64,000 nt of DNA from Roseiarcus sp963824475 (GTDB lineage: Bacteria > Pseudomonadota > Alphaproteobacteria > Rhizobiales > Beijerinckiaceae), in assembly GCA_963824475.1 (NCBI GenBank), contig CAWGPR010000006.1, positions 248,001 through 312,000 of the forward strand. The letters are read 5' to 3'. This document shows positions 52,486 through 61,602 of the stretch, in pieces. The notes under the pieces are model-generated. The model saw only the letters and a list, made by a program, of their open reading frames with translations. It had not been told where the DNA came from and searched no databases. Position 1 is the stretch's first letter. The number at the start of each line of letters is the position of its first letter. Made by a program: the position numbers and the translations under genes.

Positions 52486-55257
52486 TTGACGCAAGAATCG
52501 CCTCGCCGCGGCGGCGCCCCCAGCCACATGGCTTTTCCCGTTGCGTCTGACCGGCCGCTCCGAGACGCAATGAACGACGCGAGCAAAGTCCCGCCTGCCG
52601 ACGTCCCTGAGGCGCGGGTTGAGCCTGACGCGGAGCTCGATCCGGCCACGCGGCTTGGGCTCTATTTCGCCGTGGGTCTTGGCGCCGGCTCGGTCATTGC
52701 GCTGCAAATCGACGTCATGCGGGTCTTCGCCGTCGGCAGCTGGGCGCATTTCGGCTCGCTGGTGGTGAGCTTGGCGATGCTGGGCTTCGGCCTCGCGAGC
52801 GCCGTGATGACCGTCGCCAAAGACTGGTTCGCTCGCAATTGGCGCTGGGCCGCCACCGTTTCGCTCACCCTTTTTGGCCCGCTCGCCGTCGGCGCCAACC
52901 TTTACGTGCAGCATCTCGGCTTCAACGCAATCTTCCTCGTCTCCGACCCGGCGCAGAAGTGGAAGCTGTTGGCGATTTTCCTCGCGGAGCTGACGCCGTT
53001 CCTGGTGGGCGCTTTTTTCCTCGGATGCGTCTTTCTCAGGAGCAACCGCATTTTCGGCCGCGTCTATTTCGCCGACCTCGCCGGGGCCGGACTTTGCGGC
53101 CTGGTGTTCCTTTTGGCGATGTATGTATTTACGCCCGCCAATTTGATCGCCGCGCCATTGGCGCTTTGGTTTGCCGCCTGTTTGGCCTGGACATTTGGAC
53201 CGGGCGGGCGCGCGGCGCTCATTCCATTTCTTGTCTCCGGTCTCGTCGCCTTCGCTGGCCATTTCGTCCTGCCGCAAGCCTTCGGCCTGAAGACTCTTGC
53301 GACGAATGACTACAAAGGCGTGGCCTACGCGCGCAAATTTCCGGATGCAAAAAAGGTCTACGAGAGCGCCTCGCCGTTCGGCTTTCTCGAGGCCTATTCG
53401 AGCTCCTATCTGCATTTCGCCCCCGGCCTGTCCGACAACGCCGGATTCAATCTGCCGACCATGCCGGCCAACGCCTATCTCGGCCTCTATATCGACGGCG
53501 ACGGCCCGATCGGCATTATGCGCGACCTGACCGACAAGGAGACGGCGTACTTCCACTTCCTACCGATGGTCTACCCTTACGTCGTCAAGTCGGCGCCCAA
53601 AACATTCATCGTCCAGTTCGGCGGCGGCATCTCGACTGAGGTCGCGCTGCATTCCGGCGCCAAGGAGGTGACGGTCGCCGAAGGCAATCGCGCGGTGCTC
53701 GAGGCTTTTCACGCCGACGTCATCCGCAAGTTCACCGGCGACATCCTGTCCAAGGTTCGCGTCATCGACTACGAGGGACGTCACTACCTCGCGCACACGA
53801 ATGAGCGCTTCGACGTCATCGACCTCAGTCTAGCGGATTCCGTCGGCCTCTCGAATCCCGGAGGCTTCGCCATCACAGAGAAGTTCTCCTACACCAAGGA
53901 GGCGATGGAGACCTACATGCGCGCGCTGGCTCCAGGCGGCGTGCTGTCGGTCACTCTATGGAACAAGGAGGAGCCGCCAAAGTCGGTCTTGAAGCTCTAT
54001 GCGACGATGGCCGCTGCCGCGCGCGGGGTCGACGCCGCGCATCTGGCCAATTCCTTTTTCGTCGCCTCATCATATCTGTCGACCGCGACGGTCCTCTATA
54101 AGAACGGCGGCTTCACGCCCGAAGACATTGAAAAGCTGCGCGCCCACACCCGGGCCATGTCGTTTGACGAAATCTACTCGCCGGGCTTCTTCTACGATCC
54201 GTCGCAGACCGACAGCACGCTTGCCGGCTACGTCCAACAGATTTTCGCTGGCGCGGCGGGCGAACCGTCGCCCGCGGAGCCGGCCGAGGGCGCCGAGGCA
54301 AGCGCCCCAACCGGCGAGGACGCCGGCGCGCCTCCTTCCGGCAAGGCCGACGACGGCGTTCTGCCGGCGACGGTCATGGGCCGGCTTGCTTGGCATGCGC
54401 TCATCGCTGGGCAATGGCCCGAGATCGCCGATCGCTACGTATTTAATACGCGGGCGCTCACCAATGACGCGCCCTACTTTGCCGCCTACGTCAAGACCGC
54501 CGACCTGCCCCGCGTGCTTGACCAACTCGAGCTGCTGCAGGACGAGTGGGGTTATCTCCTGATCTGGGCGACGCTCGGCGTCGCTTGCCTGACGGCGACC
54601 GTGCTGCTCGTCATACCCTTGATCTGGGGCTGGCGGACCATCTTCGCGCGCTCGCGCGGCAAGGCGCTGACCGTGCTCTATTTCGCCTGTCTCGGGGCAG
54701 GTTACATTATGGTCGAAGTCGGGCTGATCGCCCATTTCGTCATGGCGCTCGGAAATGCGACGATCTCGGCGTCGGTGCTGATCACCAGCATGCTGGTGTT
54801 CTCGGGTCTAGGCGCGCTGACCTCGGAACGCGCCTTGCCTCACATGCGGACGATCATGCCGGTTCTGTTCCTCGCCGTTGGGGCCATGCTCATTCTTTAC
54901 GGGCTGTTTCTCGGTCAGGCGCTCGACGCGATCGGCGCCATCCCTTATCCGGCCCGCCTGGTCATTTGCTTCCTTTTGATTGCGCCGCCCGCTTTCCTGA
55001 TGGGCTTCCCGATGCCAATCGCGATGACGACGCTCGGACGTCTCGGCAAGGATCATATGTTCGTCTGGGCGTGGGGCGTCAACGGCTGCTTTTCGGTGAT
55101 CGGAGCTGCAGCGGCGCCTGTTATCGCGACCAATTTCGGGCTCGCGGCGGTGATCGAGGCCGCCGGCCTCGCTTATCTATTGGCGATTCCCGCGTTTTAC
55201 GGCGTGATCGCTTCGGACCACGGCCAAGGTTCAGTCAGAGGCGAAGCGCGGGCTTGA
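52486..55257 (+). CDS. Large membrane protein with central spermidine-synthase-like domain
   Basis: 923 residues from TTG 52486 (ATG 52528 or 52570 are alternatives). About seven membrane helices (residues ~55-270), a soluble Rossmann domain (~370-580; FIVQFGGGISTEVALHSGAKEVTVAEGN, then FDVIDLSLADS), an acidic Ala/Pro-rich linker (~590-625), and about seven more helices (~690-910, including PAFLMGFPMPIAMTTLG). The SpeE GGGDG loop is FGGGIST here, so polyamine synthesis is doubtful. It starts six bases after the exported methyltransferase gene, so the two form an operon. Function unknown. Confidence 0.8.
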   Translation: MTQESPRRGGAPSHMAFPVASDRPLRDAMNDASKVPPADVPEARVEPDAELDPATRLGLYFAVGLGAGSVIALQIDVMRVFAVGSWAHFGSLVVSLAMLGFGLASAVMTVAKDWFARNWRWAATVSLTLFGPLAVGANLYVQHLGFNAIFLVSDPAQKWKLLAIFLAELTPFLVGAFFLGCVFLRSNRIFGRVYFADLAGAGLCGLVFLLAMYVFTPANLIAAPLALWFAACLAWTFGPGGRAALIPFLVSGLVAFAGHFVLPQAFGLKTLATNDYKGVAYARKFPDAKKVYESASPFGFLEAYSSSYLHFAPGLSDNAGFNLPTMPANAYLGLYIDGDGPIGIMRDLTDKETAYFHFLPMVYPYVVKSAPKTFIVQFGGGISTEVALHSGAKEVTVAEGNRAVLEAFHADVIRKFTGDILSKVRVIDYEGRHYLAHTNERFDVIDLSLADSVGLSNPGGFAITEKFSYTKEAMETYMRALAPGGVLSVTLWNKEEPPKSVLKLYATMAAAARGVDAAHLANSFFVASSYLSTATVLYKNGGFTPEDIEKLRAHTRAMSFDEIYSPGFFYDPSQTDSTLAGYVQQIFAGAAGEPSPAEPAEGAEASAPTGEDAGAPPSGKADDGVLPATVMGRLAWHALIAGQWPEIADRYVFNTRALTNDAPYFAAYVKTADLPRVLDQLELLQDEWGYLLIWATLGVACLTATVLLVIPLIWGWRTIFARSRGKALTVLYFACLGAGYIMVEVGLIAHFVMALGNATISASVLITSMLVFSGLGALTSERALPHMRTIMPVLFLAVGAMLILYGLFLGQALDAIGAIPYPARLVICFLLIAPPAFLMGFPMPIAMTTLGRLGKDHMFVWAWGVNGCFSVIGAAAAPVIATNFGLAAVIEAAGLAYLLAIPAFYGVIASDHGQGSVRGEARA

Positions 55258-55879
55258 TCGGATCGTCGTCAAGCGGCGTCCTTTGCCGGGGTAGGACGAG
55301 GCCAGGACTGACGCTGAGACGACACATAACAATTTTGCAACGAATTGACGACGAAGCAGGCGTTCGTTGACCGCTCACAAAAAATTCATAATTGCCAAGC
55401 GTTTACTTGCCAAGCAAGGCGCAATTCGGGTCGGCGCAAAAGCCGGTCGCGCCAATCGGCGCCGCGCTGGCGCCCTTGAGCGCTGCAATTTGGGGTCGGC
55501 TGGTTACAACCGGGCCGCGATCTTGCGTCTCAAATCAAGCCTTTGCATAAAAACGTAACGGAGTTGTTCAATAATTGTCCACTTTCGCCGCTCTTGCAAC
55601 GCTTTTTGGCCGCGGACAGAAGGTTGCGCCATCGACCGACCCGTGCCATAATCTTTACAACATCAAGAAACGAGAGAAATTGCGGCTGGACTTGGCGGGC
55701 ATTGGTAAGGCAAGCGTAAGTAGATAATAAGAATAGACGCTCAGAATACGGGGCGGAATACAAGGGCGGTCGCATCCAGCCGCGGCGCGAAATTAGGGCC
55801 AGATTTTTTTGTTGGCCCGTTTTCAAGAATAGATTGAACTCAATGTAAATCCGTAGTGTGGGCTGCGGAGGGAGAGGCA
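55258..55879. other. Gene-free stretch before the rhodanese gene
   Basis: About 620 bases with no believable gene on either strand. The middle (55370-55860) is AT-richer than average. One TTGTCCACT near 55575 resembles a DnaA box (TTATCCACA) in seven of nine places, but I see no cluster of such boxes. It probably contains the promoter of the rhodanese-dnaA-pyrD genes. Confidence 0.5.
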
Positions 55880-56326
55880 ATGTCCTATCAGAACCTCGCT
55901 GGATACGCTGGAGATCTTCTCGCAATCGACGCCTATGCGCTGCTCGAAGGCGACACCTCGTCGGTTCTTATCGACGTCCGGACGCAGGCGGAGTGGAGTT
56001 ACGTAGGGACGCCGGACCTCCAAACGCTCGCCAAGACTCCATTGTTCTTGGAATGGCAAAGCTATCCTTCGATGGCGGTTGACGCCGACTTTGCCGCGCG
56101 CCTTGAAGCCCTGCTGCACTCGTCGGGCGTCGAGCGCGGCGCGCCGCTCGTGTTCTTGTGCCGTTCGGGCGCGCGGTCGCGCCACGCCGCAAACGCGATG
56201 ACGAGTGCGGGTTGGGGGCCATGTTTCAACGTGTCGGATGGGTTCGAAGGTTCGCTGGACGGTTCGCGGCGAAGAGGCGGGGTCAGCGGGTGGAAGGCGG
56301 GCGGGTTGCCCTGGACGCAAACGTAA
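55880..56326 (+). CDS. Rhodanese-like sulfurtransferase
   Basis: 148 residues from ATG 55880, behind GGAGGGAGAGG. A single rhodanese domain: VLIDVRTQAEWSYVGTPDL, then the active-site loop LVFLCRSGARSRHAANAM with Cys as persulfide carrier and a CRSGxR loop, then FNVSDGFEG. C-terminal WKAGGLPW is the usual end. Transfers sulfane sulfur; partner unknown. dnaA starts 72 bases downstream on the same strand. Confidence 0.93.
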   Translation: MSYQNLAGYAGDLLAIDAYALLEGDTSSVLIDVRTQAEWSYVGTPDLQTLAKTPLFLEWQSYPSMAVDADFAARLEALLHSSGVERGAPLVFLCRSGARSRHAANAMTSAGWGPCFNVSDGFEGSLDGSRRRGGVSGWKAGGLPWTQT

Positions 56327-56398
56327 AGAGCAACGCTTGTGTCACGTTCCCTGGCATCGCCGCATTGCCGGCTGTCCACCTCGCGCCTGAGGCAAACC

Positions 56399-57898
56399 AT
56401 GGACATGTATGACGAACCCGACCCCGATCGCTTTGACCACGGCGGTTCTAGCGGGCCTCTGCTTGGCGAAGCATGGCGACGTTGCTGCGATAGACTGCGG
56501 GCGGAAGTCGGCGACGCTGTCTTCAACAGCTGGTTTGGTAGCCTCACGCTGGAGTCGGTCGGATCGGGGCAGGCTCGACTTTCGGTTCCGACGCGCTTTC
56601 TCAAGAGTTGGATCGTTACCCACTACTCCGGGCATGTCGCTTCGGCGTTGAACGCCGAAGTCGGCCCGGTCGGGCAAATCCTGATTTCCGTGCGCTCCTC
56701 GGCTCCTCTCGCGCCAGTGGCCAAATGTCCCCCGACCGAGTGCGCCTCGCCCGCGAAGATGGCGCCCAAGCCGCTCGCTTTGGCCGTCAATCACGTTCCC
56801 GCCGAGCGCCGAGCGCCCAGCCGAACGCCCGCGACGCGCGCGGTCGGCGACGCCTTGACCGGATCTCCGCTCGATCGGCGGCTGACCTTCGCCACTTTCC
56901 AGGTTGGGCGGTCCAATGAGCTCGCCTTTAACGCAGTGCAGCGCGTGGCTAACCCCAACCGGAGCGGGACGCCCGCCTTTTGCCCGCTCTACGTCCATTC
57001 GGCCGTCGGCCTCGGTAAGACCCATCTCTTGCAGGCGGTCGCGCATACCGCCGCCCAACAAGGGCGCTCGGTCATCTATCTGACCGCCGAGAAATTTATG
57101 TACGGCTTTGTCGCCGCGCTGCAATCCCAGACGTCGATCGCCTTCAAGGAGCGGCTGAGAACGATCAACCTGCTCATTTTTGACGACGCGCAGTTCCTTC
57201 AGGGGAAAAACATCCAGGCTGAATTCGGTCACGCGCTCAATGCTCTGCTCGACGCGGGCCGCGAGGTGATCGTGGCCGCCGACCGCCCTCCGAACGACCT
57301 GGAATCGCTCGACGAGCGCGTGCGCTCCCGCCTGAGCGTCGGCCTCTGCGTCGAGATCGGCGCGCTCGACGAACCGCTGCGGCTGAAGATCCTGGAGGCG
57401 CGCGTCGCGGCGGCGCGCGCGGAGGAGCCCCATTTCGACGTTTCGCCGGCCGTGCTCGCCTTTGTCGCCCGCGCCATTCGCTCGAACGGTCGCGATCTGG
57501 AAGGCGCGGTCAATCGGCTGCGGGCGCACTGCACGCCGACGAACCCTCCGCTGACGGTCGAGATGGCGGAGACCGCCATCCGCGACCTCATCCGCACCCA
57601 CGAACTCAAGCGGGTGAAGATCGAGGACATTCAGAAGCTGGTCGCGAGCCACTACAGCGTCTCGCGCGCCGACATCCTCTCCTCCCGGCGCACCGCGGCC
57701 GTCGTGAAGCCGCGCCAGGTGGCGATGTTCCTCGCCAAGATGCTGACCCTGCGCTCGCTGCCCGAAATCGGCCGGCGGTTTGGCGGGCGCGACCATACCA
57801 CTGTGCTGCACGCAGTGCGCAAGATTGAGGGGTTGTTGCAGATCGACACCATCTTGCGCGAAGAGCTTGAGCTTTTGAAACGGATGCTCCAGGAGTGA
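56399..57898 (+). CDS. dnaA: Chromosomal replication initiator DnaA
   Basis: 499 residues from ATG 56399 behind CTGAGGC. Domain I (WRRCCDRLRAEVGDAVFNSWFGSLTLE), a Pro/Ala-rich domain II, then the AAA+ domain: FATFQVGRSNELAFNAVQRVA, Walker A HSAVGLGKTHLLQAVA near residue 200, Walker B LLIFDDAQFLQGK near 260, arginine finger LDERVRSRLSVGL. Domain IV ends with the DnaA signature GRDHTTVLHAVRKIE. The Walker A begins SAVG instead of the usual GGVG/GGTG and Walker B has DDAQF for DDVQF. Its neighbours (rhodanese, DUF952, pyrD) are not the dnaN/rpsT I expect near dnaA, so it may be a second copy. Confidence 0.92.
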   Translation: MDMYDEPDPDRFDHGGSSGPLLGEAWRRCCDRLRAEVGDAVFNSWFGSLTLESVGSGQARLSVPTRFLKSWIVTHYSGHVASALNAEVGPVGQILISVRSSAPLAPVAKCPPTECASPAKMAPKPLALAVNHVPAERRAPSRTPATRAVGDALTGSPLDRRLTFATFQVGRSNELAFNAVQRVANPNRSGTPAFCPLYVHSAVGLGKTHLLQAVAHTAAQQGRSVIYLTAEKFMYGFVAALQSQTSIAFKERLRTINLLIFDDAQFLQGKNIQAEFGHALNALLDAGREVIVAADRPPNDLESLDERVRSRLSVGLCVEIGALDEPLRLKILEARVAAARAEEPHFDVSPAVLAFVARAIRSNGRDLEGAVNRLRAHCTPTNPPLTVEMAETAIRDLIRTHELKRVKIEDIQKLVASHYSVSRADILSSRRTAAVVKPRQVAMFLAKMLTLRSLPEIGRRFGGRDHTTVLHAVRKIEGLLQIDTILREELELLKRMLQE

Positions 57899-57937
57899 GT
57901 GAATCGCGTCCGCACGTTTGCGGCGGTCCCCGAATTG

Positions 57938-58282
57938 ATGATGGTTGTTTACAAGATTGTCTCCACTGGGGAGTGGACCGAGGCGGAGGCGGCCGGCGTC
58001 TTTACGGGCGCGTCCGTCGATCGCGCCGACGGCTTCATCCATTTTTCGACCGCCGAGCAGGCTGCGGACACGGCGGCCAAGTGGTTCGCCGGCCGGGGCG
58101 ATCTGACCCTGGCCGCCATTGATGCAGAGGCGCTGGGCGGGGACTTGCGTTGGGAGCCGTCGCGGGGTGGAGCGCTCTTTCCTCATCTTTATGCCGCTTT
58201 GCCGATGAGCACCGTCGTCTGGTCGCGTCCGCTGCCGCTCGGATCGGACGGGCGCCATGTTTTCGGGAGCCTTGAGCCGTGA
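57938..58282 (+). CDS. DUF952 family protein
   Basis: 114 residues from ATG 57938; a GTG at 57899 just after the dnaA stop would add 13 residues. The family pattern is VYKIVSTGEWTEAEAAGVFTGASVDRADGFIHFSTAEQ with the invariant FIHFS, then LRWEPSRGGALFPHLYAALPM. Unknown function; often found beside pyrD in rhizobia, as here. Its TGA overlaps the GTG start of pyrD by four bases. Confidence 0.88.
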   Translation: MMVVYKIVSTGEWTEAEAAGVFTGASVDRADGFIHFSTAEQAADTAAKWFAGRGDLTLAAIDAEALGGDLRWEPSRGGALFPHLYAALPMSTVVWSRPLPLGSDGRHVFGSLEP

Positions 58283-59376
58283 GGCTGGCCAAAGTCGCAG
58301 GTCCGGTGCTTAAACATCTGCCGGCGGAGACGGCCCATCGGGCGGCGATCAATGCGTTGAAGATCGCTCCGCCGGCGAGGACGCAGTCCTCGGATCCACG
58401 CCTCGCGGTCGAGGTCCTGGGGTTGCGGTTTCCCAATCCGCTCGGGCTCGCCGCCGGCTTCGACAAGAACGCCGAGGTTCCGGCCGCCATGTTGAAGCTC
58501 GGTTTCGGCTTCGTCGAGGTCGGCACGCTGACGCCGCGGCCACAAGGCGGCAACGCCCGCCCGCGGCTGTTCCGCCTGACAGAGGACGCAGCCGTCATCA
58601 ACCGCTTCGGCTTCAACAATGAGGGCTTCGAGCGGGCTCTGGCGCGACTTGAGCGCCGATCGTCCGGCGTGATCGGCGTCAACTTCGGCGCCAACAAGGA
58701 TGCGGCCGACCGCGTCGAGGACTATGTGCTCGGCGTCAGGACCTTCGCCGGGCTGGCCGACTATCTGGCGCTCAACATTTCTTCGCCCAACACCCCGGGA
58801 TTGCGCGACCTGCAGCGGCGCGAGGCGCTGGACGATCTGATCGCGCGCGTCGTCGCCGCCCGCGATGAGACCGAGCCGCGCCGTCCGGTGATGCTCAAGA
58901 TCGCGCCCGATCTCGACGCCCGCGGCCTCGAGGACATCGTCGTCACCGCGCTGACCCGCCGCATCGACGGCCTCATCGTCTCCAACACCACGGTCGCGCG
59001 GCCTGCGACCTTGGCCTCGAGGAACCGCAGCGAAAGCGGGGGCTTGTCGGGGCGCCCGCTGTTCGAGCCGTCGACGAGGCTGCTGGCCCGCGTCTATCTC
59101 CTCACCGGCGGGGCGATGCCGCTGATCGGCTGCGGCGGGGTCGAGGACGCCGAGACCGCCTTGGCCAAGATCGAGGCGGGCGCCAATCTCGTGCAGCTCT
59201 ACACCAGTCTCGCCCTGAAAGGGCAGGGGGTCGTCGAGGAGATCCTCGAAGGCCTGAGCCGCGCGGTCGAGGCGCGTGGGGTCAAGCGGATCGGCGAACT
59301 GGTCGGCGCCCGGGCCAGCGCCTGGGCTGGGCGGGAGCGGGCGATGGCCGGCGCGGACGCGGAAGTTAGTACATAA
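58279..59376 (+). CDS. pyrD: Dihydroorotate dehydrogenase (quinone), class 2
   Basis: 365 residues from GTG 58279. Inner-membrane flavoenzyme of pyrimidine synthesis. N-terminal helix pair for membrane/quinone (LKHLPAETAHRAAINALKI), FMN barrel: NPLGLAAGFDKNAEVPAAM, VEVGTLTPRPQGGNARPRLFRL, INRFGFNNEG, the catalytic Ser in NISSPNTPGLRDLQ, LKIAPDLD, IVSNTTVARP and IGCGGVEDAETALAKIEAGANLVQLYTSL. Translationally coupled to the DUF952 gene. Confidence 0.96.
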   Translation: MRLAKVAGPVLKHLPAETAHRAAINALKIAPPARTQSSDPRLAVEVLGLRFPNPLGLAAGFDKNAEVPAAMLKLGFGFVEVGTLTPRPQGGNARPRLFRLTEDAAVINRFGFNNEGFERALARLERRSSGVIGVNFGANKDAADRVEDYVLGVRTFAGLADYLALNISSPNTPGLRDLQRREALDDLIARVVAARDETEPRRPVMLKIAPDLDARGLEDIVVTALTRRIDGLIVSNTTVARPATLASRNRSESGGLSGRPLFEPSTRLLARVYLLTGGAMPLIGCGGVEDAETALAKIEAGANLVQLYTSLALKGQGVVEEILEGLSRAVEARGVKRIGELVGARASAWAGRERAMAGADAEVST

Positions 59377-59785
59377 CTAAGACGCATTAACAGCCGCTCC
59401 ATCCGGCCTTGGCGGTCGGGCGCGGCCCATGGCCCAAAACGGTCCGCGCGAAGCTTAAGGACGCAACCATCGCGCGAGCTCGTTTCAAATAAAAGCAAGC
59501 AAATTCTAGTAAATGAAAGCAAAATTGCTTTCATTTACTAGCGTTCATTTTTTTGAATCGGGGCTTTTCAATGGGTTACGGCCAATTCAAATCAAACAAA
59601 TCCGGCTACCGTCTCAGGTTGTATGCAGATTGTCTCAAAGCCGATTTCCTCATGTTTTCCTCTCCGCGCAATGTACGGCAAACGAGGTCAATCCGGTGAA
59701 GAGAAACATATAGCACGTATTTCTGATTTTTGCAAATTAAATTTTGGGTCGAGCCGCGCCTGTTTTTGCGCCACGACAATTAGCC
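59377..59785. other. Gene-free stretch after pyrD
   Basis: About 409 bases up to the IS630 end. The central feature is the palindromic repeat at 59506-59582; the rest is AT-rich and I see no gene in it. Confidence 0.6.
59506..59582 (+). repeat. CTAGTAAA/TTTACTAG palindrome with conserved tail, copy 2
   Basis: A 36-base palindrome (59506-59541) with perfect 17-base arms CTAGTAAATGAAAGCAA, two bases apart, followed by the tail shared with copy 1 at 26852-26918. Could form a strong hairpin at the end of the pyrD transcript. Confidence 0.8.
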
Positions 59786-60305
59786 TAGTCGCCCGCTTCA
59801 ATCAATTTGAAAGGTTTTGATGATTCGCTTCGTCGACGGTGCGGACGACGGAGGCGATCATGGCTGCGAAGGAGATTTCAGTAAAGAAGTATGTGGTGCG
59901 GTTGAGCCCGGATGAGCGGGAGCAACTTGAAGCCCTCATCCGTAAAGGAAAGAGCCCGGCCCAGCGGTTGCTGAGGGCGCGGATCTTGTTGAAGGCCGAT
60001 GTCTCGGAAGCCGGGGAAGGCTGGAGCGACGGCCGGATCATCGAAGCGCTGGAGACCAGCCCATCCATGGTTTACCGGGTGCGCAAGCAACTGGTGGAAG
60101 AGGGCTTCGAGGCGGTGTTGAGCCGCAAGCAACGCGCGACGCCGGCGGTTGCGCGGATTTTCGACGGCGAGAAGGAAGCCAAACTGATTGCCTTGGCTTG
60201 TTCCAAACCGCCCAAGGGCCGCGCACGCTGGACCTTGCGGTTGTTGGAGAGCAAGGTCGTGGAACTCCGCATTGTCGATCGCGCCAGCAACTCAACGATC
60301 GGGCG

Positions 60306-61602
60306 GGGACTGTCAGGAATTTCGTGCGTGGGGCCATAATCGCGTCGATGGAGGGCGAGTATGGCGATCAAGAAGGACACGCTGGACGATCTTTTGGCTG
60401 GCCGCGACCCGAAGGCTGTGTTTTCGAAGGACGGTCTTTTCGATGAGCTGAAGAAGGCTCTGGCGGAACGGGTGCTGAACGCCGAGCTCGACGATCATCT
60501 CGACAATGAAGCCGCGGAGGGTTCCCGGAACCGGCGCAACGGCTCTTCAAAGAAGACGGTCCTGACGGAGACGGCCAAGATCGACATCCGCATTCCGCGC
60601 GATCGGGAAGGCACATTCGATCCGAAGCTGATCCAGCGCTACCAGCGGCGGTTTCCCGGCTTCGACGACAAGATCGTGTCGATGTACGCGCGCGGCATGA
60701 CGGTTCGCGAGATCCAGGGCCATCTCCTAGAGCTTTACGGGCTGGAGGTGTCGCCGGACCTGATTTCGACGGTCACCGACGCCGTGCTCGAGACCGTGGC
60801 CGAATGGCAGAACCGGCCGCTCGAGACGAGCTATCCGCTGGTTTTCTTCGACGCCATCAGGGTCAAGATCCGCGACGAAGGCCTGGTGCGCAACAAGGCT
60901 GTCTATCTCGCGCTTGGCGTCGCAGCAGATGGAACGAAGGACATTCTCGGGCTCTGGATCGAGACGACCGAGGGCGCCAAATTCTGGCTCAAGGTGATGA
61001 ACGAGCTGAAGGCCCGCGGCGTCGAGGACATCCTGATCGCCGTCGTCGACGGCCTGAAGGGCTTTCCGGAGGCGATCGAGGCGGTCTTTCCGCAGGCCAC
61101 GGTTCAAACCTGCATCGTCCATCTCATCCGCAATTCGCTGGATTTCGTGTCCTGGAAAGACCGGAAGCCCGTCGTCGCCGAGCTACGGAAAATCTACCGC
61201 GCCGCCGACGCCGAGGCCGGCCGCAAGGCCTTGGAGGCCTTCGAGGACGGCTCATGGGGCCGCAAATATGCGGCGATCGGCCAGATCTGGCGGCGACAAT
61301 GGGAGCAGATCATCCCGTTCTTCGCCTTCGCTCCGGCCGTGCGCAAAATCGTCTACACCACGAATGCTATCGAGGCCTTGAACGCCAAGCTGCGACGGGC
61401 CGTGCGGGCGAGAGGCCATTTCCCCAGCGACGAGGCGGCGACCAAGCTCATTTTCCTGGTCTTGCGCCAGGTCGCTCAGCAATGGAAAATGCCGCCCCGC
61501 GAATGGGCCGAGGCTAAGACCCAGTTCGCCATCATGTTCGGCGATCGCTTCGTCAGAACCTGATGGAAACCCGGCTCCGCGCACAAGATTTCCGACAGTC
61601 CC
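60306..61602 (+). mobile_element. IS256-family insertion sequence inside IS630 copy C
   Basis: 1297 bp. Terminal repeats GGGACTGTCAGGAATTTCGT / GGGACTGTCGGAAATCTTGT read inward from each end; flanked by the 8-base duplication ATCGGGCG (60298-60305 and 61603-61610), as expected for IS256. Confidence 0.93.
60361..61563 (+). CDS. IS256-family transposase
   Basis: 400 residues. Mutator-type transposase: N-terminal DNA-binding part (DELKKALAERVLNAELDDHL, GSRNRRNGSSKKTVL), DDE with Asp in PLVFFDAIRVKI, Asp in IAVVDGLKGFPEAIEAVFP with the following QTCIVHLIRNSL, and Glu in NAIEALNAKLRRAVRARGHFP. Intact; probably functional. Confidence 0.95.
   Translation: MAIKKDTLDDLLAGRDPKAVFSKDGLFDELKKALAERVLNAELDDHLDNEAAEGSRNRRNGSSKKTVLTETAKIDIRIPRDREGTFDPKLIQRYQRRFPGFDDKIVSMYARGMTVREIQGHLLELYGLEVSPDLISTVTDAVLETVAEWQNRPLETSYPLVFFDAIRVKIRDEGLVRNKAVYLALGVAADGTKDILGLWIETTEGAKFWLKVMNELKARGVEDILIAVVDGLKGFPEAIEAVFPQATVQTCIVHLIRNSLDFVSWKDRKPVVAELRKIYRAADAEAGRKALEAFEDGSWGRKYAAIGQIWRRQWEQIIPFFAFAPAVRKIVYTTNAIEALNAKLRRAVRARGHFPSDEAATKLIFLVLRQVAQQWKMPPREWAEAKTQFAIMFGDRFVRT

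Noticed and set aside
55258..55879. Replication origin
   Set aside because: Only one weak DnaA-box-like site (TTGTCCACT) was found; no cluster, no AT-rich 13-mers convincing enough to call.
55530..55925. 131-residue minus-strand frame in the gap before the rhodanese gene
   Set aside because: No ribosome site, no motif, and overlaps the start of a clear gene on the other strand.
56342..58258. Long minus-strand frame (638 residues)
   Set aside because: Shadow of dnaA/DUF952 on the other strand; no recognisable domain.
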